A stretch of 64,000 bases of DNA from positions 1,922,001 through 1,986,000 of the forward strand of contig NC_064652.1 in assembly GCF_001723175.1 (NCBI RefSeq). The letters run 5' to 3'. The notes below the pieces were generated by a model that made no database searches, was not told where the DNA came from, and saw only the letters and a program-made list of their open reading frames with translations. Shown here piece after piece: positions 57,224 through 64,000 of this stretch. The position numbers were made by a program, and so were the translations under genes. Source of the stretch: Penicillium oxalicum (taxonomy: Eukaryota; Ascomycota; Eurotiomycetes; Eurotiales; Aspergillaceae). The first letter of the stretch is position 1; each line of letters opens with the position of its first letter.

Positions 57224-58314
57224 TTACAGAAGCGAATGATGGCCAGCATCGTCGTTACTTACTATACTCCCAACTTCAGACCAGCTGGCGGGAGTTGCAA
57301 CGCCATCTCCGAGCTGGTCACCCAAATCGCTCAAAGTTCCGTCGGAAGATGCGTCGTTTGATGCATTGATGTGACTGTAGCTACCGGCGATGGATGATGC
57401 CGACGAGACAGGTTGTTGGAGCTGATTATTGGGCCGGATATCTTCCAGGTCGGTAAGAAGATCCTGCGGCTGATTACTCTCCGGGGAAGAGCCTGGACGA
57501 GCATAGTAGATCTGGTCGTCAGCCTCGGTGTGGCTGGACTCGCTGCGGGCCGCAGCAGACACGGGTGTTTGCGATCGAGTGGGAGAGTCGGCGAACGGAT
57601 CAAACAGCAGTTCCGAGGGTACTTCCGAGGTAGGTGTGAATTGCAGGATCGCCTCTGACGGGTGGTTGGATGTTGTCTCGGAAAGGATGTCGATGTGAAG
57701 TTCCGGACGCTCGCCACGAGGGCTTGCGACATGGTCATCCGTCGCGCCTCGACGCACCGGCTGCACAGCGCCTGTGTCGACGGCAGTAGAGTGAGCAGCA
57801 GGACCAGAGGGTCCTTCGCTGATCTCGTCTGTTGATGTGCGGAGGTTGCCATCCACGTCCACGAGGGTATCAAAGCTTCCCTGGCTGTGCGTGGAAGTCC
57901 TGCTTTTCCGCCGCGATTCCAGTAGAGCGGCTCGGCGCCTGATCTCCGCTTTGGCGATACGCCTGCGCTCTTCCGCAGCTTCTCCGATTTCTTCGGTCAT
58001 GGATATGTCCTCCCGCCCTGGGGAGGCTGAATCGCGTGGTTGAACCTCATCGCCGAGGTTGTGCAGGGCCAGGGCGATTTTACGTCGGGAGGTGGTTACC
58101 CATTGCTGGAATTGGGGTGACTGGTAAACAGCCACGCCAGCTGCTACGAGGACAGAGACCGTGACGATAATGCCTGCGATCACGTTGTTAGCACAGGACT
58201 TTTCCAAGGGGGGTCAAAATGCAATTTTGGCGCACCGCCTCTCTCAGACGGCCATCTGGGAGAGGATCAGAGAAACCACTTCGTTGACGAACCTTTGGCG
58301 AGAGGAGCGGGCAT
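57224..58314 (-). CDS. Single-pass membrane protein of unknown function
   Basis: Two exons, 58314-58293 and 58173-57224, encode about 323 aa. The 22-nt first exon gives MPAPLAKG; the 119-nt intron has a textbook branch point (gctaac) and acceptor (cgcag). The protein starts with one membrane span (GIIVTVSVLVAAGVAVY, about 8-24), then a basic, helical, probably cytosolic segment (SRRKIALALHNLGDE; RRRIAKAEIRRRAALLE) and a long acidic Ser-rich disordered tail. This layout is common in mould genomes as an uncharacterised conserved protein, often predicted in the ER or mitochondrial outer membrane. The last codons include a perfect GTAAGT at about 57259, so an alternative last exon is possible. 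Function is unknown. Confidence 0.75.
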
Positions 58315-59231
58315 GTTGGAAAATAAGCCCAGTGTCGCCCGGTCGGCACAACACTCCTTCTGTTCCTTCTTCTTCTGTCTTCCTCTTTGAAGACTTTCTG
58401 AAACGGCAAAGCTCCAGCCCAGACTAGGATACCTCCTCCAGTGGTAAACTACACACCGTGCATCGATGATGCCTGGATTTCTTTTCTTACATAAACCCCC
58501 GCAGCACATGACATGGGGCTTTGGTCCCCCGGACTTGGGTGGCAAGTCGAGACGGTCAGAACTCCAGAAGCAGCGCATGCACTCTCCAGGTTGAACTAAT
58601 ATCTCCTTACATTCCTATCTCTAGAGGATGTATGACTTGAACAGTGTTGTAGATCTCTTTATCATTGGAGAGATGCATCACGACACGTCCATACATGCCT
58701 ACTAGTCGTCTCTCAGCACTCAGAGGCTGTCAACTAAAGGCTGGAGAGGGCGATGTACGTTGATACTCAATCTTCAGTAGTTCCCTGAGAAGAGGCGACG
58801 ACTTTGAAGGTCGTACGCTCAGTTGTATATGAGGATGATTTCTCATGCGCTTTTGCCTAATCATGCAAGGACAGCGGTATTCCCATAATATGCCCTTTCG
58901 GAGGGGTCGTAGGACACCTCCGAATCCATTGGCACAGATGATTGACAAAACAAGCAACCAGCTTGAAGCATTACTTCAACAAGGTCCAGGGCTTGCGACA
59001 ATGAGCAAGATTTATCGAGACCCTGAGATGGTGGAATGCTGTTTTATATGTCACAGTCCGATAAGTATGCCTCGACCATGTCCAGCAGAGGTTCGAGATC
59101 TCATACGGTTTACACCGCCTTTGAACGCGTTCCCCGCGTCTGCCACCGCTGAATAAATTCCAAGTCGTAGAACGGTGATTCCATAAGCAAACCAATTCGA
59201 GATCGCCGCGGCGAGACCTGAAAAATAAAAG
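58315..59231. other. Intergenic, divergent promoter region
   Basis: 0.9 kb between the membrane-protein gene and Ask1. A 103-codon plus-strand ORF (58845-59156) has no recognisable family pattern. No RNA gene is seen. Confidence 0.45.
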
Positions 59232-60757
59232 ATGTCTCACCAATCCTCGCAGTTCCAAAGACCACTGACTCTGACGGAAGAGTTGGAGAAGCTGGAACAA
59301 TCTATCACACTCACGCTGCAAGGTAGGTTGTCCAACATCAACAAATCAACACCCAGGCTCTAATGGCTGCAGAAATCGATCACAACTTCAGTCAAGCTCA
59401 CCGAATCGTCACGACGAGCATTCTGCCCCTGGTAGAGCAGTATGCCGGGCATTCTCGGGATGTCTGGGAAGGTGCAAAGGTACTGAATCGGTTCCCTATC
59501 GAGATGGACCCCCACCCAAGACCTATGCGACAGACGCTAATTTGTGCGCCCAGTTCTGGAAACAATTCTTCGAGGCCAGCGCCAATGTGTCGCTTTCCGG
59601 GTACGAGGAGAAACCTGAGGGGGATGACACGGTACAGGAAAATACGGCGACTGAAGAAGAGCTCTCCGTCGACGTAACCCAGACCACGACCACGGATGAA
59701 AGCGAGCATTCCTACGATACACCTTCGTCTCGGCCACACAACAAGCGCACGGATCAGGAAGACAATGCCGACTTGACCGAGCTTGCGATATCCTCGCACA
59801 GTACTCCACGTGTGCACGCGCAGCCCTCCGAGGAGGACGAGACCATCTCCTCTTTTGATCATTCCTCTTCCTACGAGGACCTACGAAGGCAGATCAATGA
59901 AGACAAAGCGCCATTCGGCATGCCCGACTCATCTACCTTGCCACCCACTCCGGGCCGTCAAACTTTTCTGCCCCCGGATGCCTCCGTCACTCCAATGTCT
60001 TCGCCATTCATTCCCCCTGTGTCCTCGACCAAGTACACATCCGCATCGCGTGGAGACTCTCGGTACCAGAAACCGTCCGATCCTGTCCTGCACCGTGTTC
60101 TCGACAAAACGTATCGTGTCCAAGCAACTCCGCTTGGAAAAGGCTTTCGCAATGTGGATCACGGCGTGAACCCGCATTCGAAGTTCACAGTCACCCCGCA
60201 GGCGGCGGCGGCTACCACCTCCGGCTCTCGATACGCAATGGATGAGTCTCCGATCTCGAGTCCCGAGCCAGAGGCTCCGCGACTACACTCGGAAATATTC
60301 TCATCTCCCATCAAGGGCCTCGATGGAACTCCGGGAACCAGTCGCAAGCGACGCACCAGTAGCAACCTGGTCCGCGGCACCCCAAAGCCCGGGGTCAGTG
60401 TTTTGACCCCCGCCAAGAAGCAGGGCGGCCATCGGCCTGTTTGGGACAGTGATGACGATTTCGAAAACGAAGACTTCGGCCCGAGCCCTCCAAAGACTAT
60501 GCAATTTCACATTCCCCAGAGCCGGCTGATGAAGACGCCCGGTAGGTCCTGATTTCTGATGCCTTCTCTCTGGACGAGAATATTCCGGTCACCTTTAGCT
60601 TGAGTTTAACTAACTGTCGCCTGAAGCCAAGGAAGCATCAAAGCGGATCGTGACCGATTTGCTAGCCACTGCAGGAGCAGGCGACCTCACAGAAGACTTT
60701 GACGATAGCCCGGGCGTGGTCAAGCGAACAGAGTACCTCGAGGATGATACTTTCTAG
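59232..60757 (+). CDS. ASK1: DASH complex subunit Ask1 (kinetochore-microtubule ring)
   Basis: Four exons, 59232-59322, 59373-59479, 59554-60541 and 60627-60757, encode 438 aa. The conserved Ask1 N-terminus is rebuilt across two introns: LTLTEELEKLEQSITLTLQ, then EIDHNFSQAHRIVTTSILP, then FWKQFFEASANVSLSGYEE. The remainder is long, polar and rich in SP/TP sites (TPGRQTF, SSPEPEAP, TPKPG), the expected targets of Cdk1, which phosphorylates Ask1 in yeast. The last exon ends acidic (EYLEDDTF). The DASH/Dam1 ring couples kinetochores to microtubule ends. Intron 1 is 50 nt and contains a good branch point (ctaat) and cag acceptor. Confidence 0.93.
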
Positions 60758-61223
60758 AACCATAAAGCCGACTGATCAACCAAACAAAACAAATGAGCCG
60801 AGGCTCTTCTGTCTGGGTGGATCATTCTTGGCTTGACCAGCAATTTCAGAATGGTCTTTTCAACTTTGCCGATGGGGTATGGTAAGATTTGCTCTCATGA
60901 CAGGTAGATAAAAGGCATGTATGCCACGATAGTATCGCAAATGTTGGGAGTTGGCTCCCTTAAAGCGGTCTGAGCACCGATGACCCTGGTCCTCGTTAGG
61001 CTTCCATCGATCGCCTGCTAGATTCCGTTTGCCCCCTCAACCGTCTCCCGGGGTTGTTGTTGTTGTTGACGCAACATATCCGCCTTCTTTGTTCGAAGTC
61101 TCATGCAAGGAAAGCTTGGCGGGAAGCTGTTCAAGCCGGCGTGTTTCCCATGATCAAGGTCAGCTACATATCTTCAATCCAGCGTTGGTCATCGAGATTA
61201 GCAATCTGCTGACACCCTGGTAG
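60758..61223. other. Intergenic
   Basis: Promoter region of the FAD monooxygenase. A TTG-repeat (ttgttgttgttgttg) lies near 61055. No gene is seen. Confidence 0.5.
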
Positions 61224-62492
61224 ATGAAGGTACCCACACAGCTCAAGGGCAAGTTCGCGATCTTCCAGGGAACTCGCAACATCACGCCATTGCCGACTCT
61301 AATCATCGGGGCTGGTTTGGGTGGCATCTGCCTCGCTCATGCGCTCAAGAAGAGGAACATTCCTTTTAAACTGTTTGAGAGGGACGAGAAGGGCCTCGCT
61401 CGTGACCAGGGGTACAGGCTTCGAATCACTCAGCATGGTATAGACGCATTGAAGGAATCGCTAGCCCCCGACCTGTTTACTCTTTTTGAGCGAACCTGCG
61501 CCGGTGCGCCCACAATTGGGGTTCGCGTCAAGCCAGATGGATCTCCCATACCTGCTCCATCGGGCTTCGGCCCACCCGCCCGCGCTCAGGCTCAAGCTTA
61601 CACTGTCGATCGATCGGTCTTTCGAGAGGCACTCCTCCGTGAGCTGGAGGGAGACGTCTTCTTCGGGAAGTCCTTTGAAAGGTATTCCCTGCATGATGAT
61701 CGAGTGACAGCGACTTTTGCGGACGGAACTTGCGAAGATGGCCATCTATTGATTGGTGCGGATGGAGTTCGATCTCGGGTTCGCAAGCAGCGGCTTCCTG
61801 CGTTTGAAGGCTTAGACACCGGCATGCGAATTATCTATGGGAAGACGCCTATGACTCCAGAGTTTACTAAGAGGCTTGCGGAGGAGTACCGACAGGGAAT
61901 GAGTCTCGCCCTTGATCCGCAAGACCCGTCTCAACTGTGCGTCTTGTTTGAGTCCATCTACTTTCCTCGTGCGGGTGAAGTCGCCAGTTTCAAGCTGCCT
62001 GATCCCTACATGTACTGGGTTCTCTGCATCGAGCGATCACGTCTGGGCGGGGTTGGACGTAATGGGTGGCACGCCACTCCCCAGGACTCGATGGCCGTGT
62101 CACTTAAGCTCACGCAGTTCTGGAATTCCTCTCTCCGGGTCATCTTTGAGATGCAGGATCCGACTCAATCTGCGATGAGAACAATCCTGTCTGCTCCGCC
62201 TGAGATCAAGCCTTGGGAACCTTCTCGTCGAGTCACTCTGCTCGGCGATGCTATTCACGTTATGCCCCCGACCGGGGCTATGGGTGCAAACACTGCCTTG
62301 CGGGACGCGGCTGATCTCGCGCGACGCATTGCCCACGTGGGCGGGCTTGGGGGAGTCGATGGGGCCCTCATTGGAAATTACGAGGCGAGCCTGCGTGAGT
62401 TTGCGAAGTCGGCCATCGAGCTGAGCTTTGAAGGCGGTAGGAAAAGCTTCGGACTGGGTCCTGTTGAGCAGTGCAAGAAGATTTTACTTTGA
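61224..62492 (+). CDS. FAD-dependent monooxygenase (salicylate-hydroxylase/PHBH-like)
   Basis: Intronless, 422 aa. The Rossmann FAD motif is GAGLGG (29-34) with the ribose-binding acid E52 in LFERD. The DG motif appears as LIGADGVRSRVR and the second FAD motif as VTLLGDAIHVMPPTGAMGANTALRDAADL. This is the group A flavoprotein hydroxylase layout. Such enzymes hydroxylate aromatic or polyketide substrates using NAD(P)H. No polyketide synthase, NRPS or P450 neighbour is in the window, so a specific pathway cannot be assigned. About 25 residues precede the usual family start, so a later initiation or missed upstream exon is possible, although a stop codon lies directly before this ATG. Confidence 0.88.
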   Translation: MKVPTQLKGKFAIFQGTRNITPLPTLIIGAGLGGICLAHALKKRNIPFKLFERDEKGLARDQGYRLRITQHGIDALKESLAPDLFTLFERTCAGAPTIGVRVKPDGSPIPAPSGFGPPARAQAQAYTVDRSVFREALLRELEGDVFFGKSFERYSLHDDRVTATFADGTCEDGHLLIGADGVRSRVRKQRLPAFEGLDTGMRIIYGKTPMTPEFTKRLAEEYRQGMSLALDPQDPSQLCVLFESIYFPRAGEVASFKLPDPYMYWVLCIERSRLGGVGRNGWHATPQDSMAVSLKLTQFWNSSLRVIFEMQDPTQSAMRTILSAPPEIKPWEPSRRVTLLGDAIHVMPPTGAMGANTALRDAADLARRIAHVGGLGGVDGALIGNYEASLREFAKSAIELSFEGGRKSFGLGPVEQCKKILL

Positions 62493-63687
62493 TACTGGAT
62501 AGAGCCTCATGGACGATGTTAAGATTGGCTGGTTGAACCTCGAGCCTGTGGTTGCTGGGCTACTTGAAAGATGACTCTCCGTTTTTCTTCATCCGTCTGG
62601 CCCAAGTGGACGTTGAGTTTGTGGTGTTTTTTGTGGGGCGTTTCCCTTGAAGCTTGGTTCGCTCGCTTTCGTGGCAAGGTATTGGGACTGGTTCATAGAG
62701 ATGCGGTCGCGCTACAAACACGTATGTATATTGGCGTGCACCTATGTCCTCGAGCAAGGTGTTTCCGATAAGCCTGGAGAAGGGGCCCTTTCGGTATTCG
62801 ACAGTCCTGGATTCCCTTTCTAGCATATACGTCGGGGAATGAAATATCATAACAAAAATACAGCGGCCGTGTTCAACCTGGAAGGAAAGATTGCATGGGA
62901 GCAAGCCATGATGCAGGTGAAAATGAGGACGCCCGGGCGATGGACATACATGCGAGTCATATGTAGACTGGAGTCCTAGATGTCCACCTGTGGACAGGGT
63001 CACGAGTGAATCTTAGCTAGGTAGGTGTCTAGGTGCCTACCCTGGTAGGAGGTAGCACTCCTTATTTAAATGGTTGACAGATTTTGAGGCGTGGATTCTC
63101 ATACTTGACATGGGAAGTTTGCCCGCACCTTTCGAGCCAGCCTCAAATCTGATTCTCCCTTGACTGCGTGAGCTAGGTTGCGTTCACTTTCTCTCTAGCG
63201 ATCTTGTCTCGATACAGGAGCCACGCACGGTCGGTACCTACTTAGGCAGTCCAGTGATTCGGTGCTGGAAATGTACCACTGCAGCACACACGCTGTATGG
63301 GTGCACACCTACCCATGGATGGCGCTGTCAGGTAATACCTAGGACTGGAATTAGGTAGCTGGTGCCAGGTAGGTAAGTGAAAGAGCCCGCTTAAGCGAAA
63401 GCTGGAGGTATATATTTGCATCCGTGGTCGGGCAGTTAAACACCCGGAGTGAACCTGTCACCAACCCCATCCATTCTAATCTCGAGATACACCTTCCATG
63501 GGCTCAACGGCCTGTTCCCGACATATCAAGTTGAGACAAGGTGAATAGGATAGATCATGAAAAAAAAGACATGGTGTATTTATAAAATTAGACCGAAAAG
63601 GGTTCGTGGTCGCGATGGATCACCATGTTGACATGCGGTTGAGTACTATATACGCCGGTTGAAGAGATAGAAAAAGACAAAAAGAAA
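62493..63687. other. Intergenic
   Basis: No gene recognised. From 63015 to 63375 the motif TAGGT/ACCTA recurs many times. A TATATA stretch lies near 63410 without a following gene. Confidence 0.45.
63015..63377. repeat. Cluster of TAGGTA/TACCTA short motifs
   Basis: At least eight copies of TAGGT or ACCTA occur in about 360 nt, in both orientations, including AGCTAGGTAGGTG, GGTACCTACTTAGG and CCAGGTAGGTAAG. It is not a perfect tandem array. Similar motifs appear near 34905 and 49310. Confidence 0.45.
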
Positions 63688-63779
63688 TGGGACAAGCCAG
63701 GCTCGAACTGGCGACTTTACGATAACAGAGACAGAAGTTGTTCTTCAGTCGTACACTCTCCCAGCTGAGTTATTATCCC
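63688..63779 (-). tRNA. tRNA-Phe (GAA) with a 19-nt intron
   Basis: Read on the minus strand, the acceptor stem GGGATAA pairs with TTGTCCC (one U-G), the discriminator is A, and the D arm contains ACTCAGCTGGGAGAGT. The anticodon GAA is at 63746-63744. The T arm is GCCAGTTCGAGCCTGGC. A 19-nt intron (63742-63724) follows position 37, the standard place for eukaryotic pre-tRNA introns. Removing it restores a 5-bp TACGA/TCGTA anticodon stem. Confidence 0.93.
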
Positions 63780-64000
63780 ATTTGATGAATTCCTGGGCTC
63801 TTTTACAAAATATGAAGGATAATTCTGTTTAGAAACCATCACATTTTAATACTCATCCCTTGAGCTTTCTATTTTGCGGTTTTTTAGTCTTCAATTTATT
63901 TTTCCCTCAGTAGAACATTGACCCTATAACTCCATGGACCGTCCTACTAAAATTCTGATTGAATAGTGATCATGATCAAATTGTATTCATTAACCTCCAG
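63780..64000. other. Upstream flank of tRNA-Phe, window end
   Basis: AT-rich sequence with no recognisable feature. The segment continues beyond the window. Confidence 0.5.

Noticed and set aside
61224..62492. Secondary-metabolite cluster around the FAD monooxygenase
   Set aside because: Neighbours are Ask1 and a tRNA; no PKS, NRPS, terpene or P450 gene is in the window.
1..64000. CRISPR arrays, transposons or viral insertions
   Set aside because: No regularly spaced repeats, no transposase or reverse-transcriptase motifs and no long terminal repeats were noticed.

Overview
The window is nuclear DNA of a filamentous ascomycete. Genes carry short introns (about 50-150 nt) with GTRNGT donors, CTAAC-like branch points and YAG acceptors. 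Many products are typical of Eurotiales-type moulds: an Mga2/Spt23-like lipid regulator, a GT90 CAP10-like enzyme, an AA9 LPMO, an Hsp110 (Sse1/Hsp88), the DASH subunit Ask1 and a PTS2-type thiolase. I cannot name the species from the sequence alone.

Layout. 0-13 kb: tRNA-Gly(GCC), a UBTD-type ubiquitin-like protein, a GPATCH1-type G-patch protein, a GT90 glycosyltransferase, a PD-(D/E)XK-like orphan and an MFS sugar transporter. 13-20 kb: the large ER-anchored IPT/ankyrin transcription factor and its long leader. 20-32 kb: a gene-poor stretch holding one clean intact gene (a NYN/OST-HTH RNase-like protein), a broken ankyrin gene and several orphan exons or relics. 32.7-47.8 kb: AA9 LPMO, eIF2D (Tma64), a Dabb-domain protein, La protein, a chitin-synthase-like GT2 and Hsp110. 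51-62.5 kb: LicD-family protein, Wss1-like metalloprotease, peroxisomal 3-ketoacyl-CoA thiolase, a membrane-anchored protein of unknown function, Ask1 and an FAD monooxygenase. 63.7 kb: intron-containing tRNA-Phe(GAA). Neighbours are mostly unrelated housekeeping genes; I see no biosynthetic cluster, transposon or CRISPR array.

The most unusual feature is a set of single-base lesions in otherwise well-conserved genes: an in-frame TAG exactly at a conserved Trp in the MFS transporter, one-base frameshifts in the GT90 and GT2 glycosyltransferases, and two frameshifts in the ankyrin gene. These could be real inactivations, assembly errors, or (for TAG only) a site restorable by A-to-I mRNA editing; reads or RNA would decide. 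Exon coordinates below were derived by hand from splice motifs and reading-frame continuity. Domain names come from recognised sequence patterns, not from a database search.
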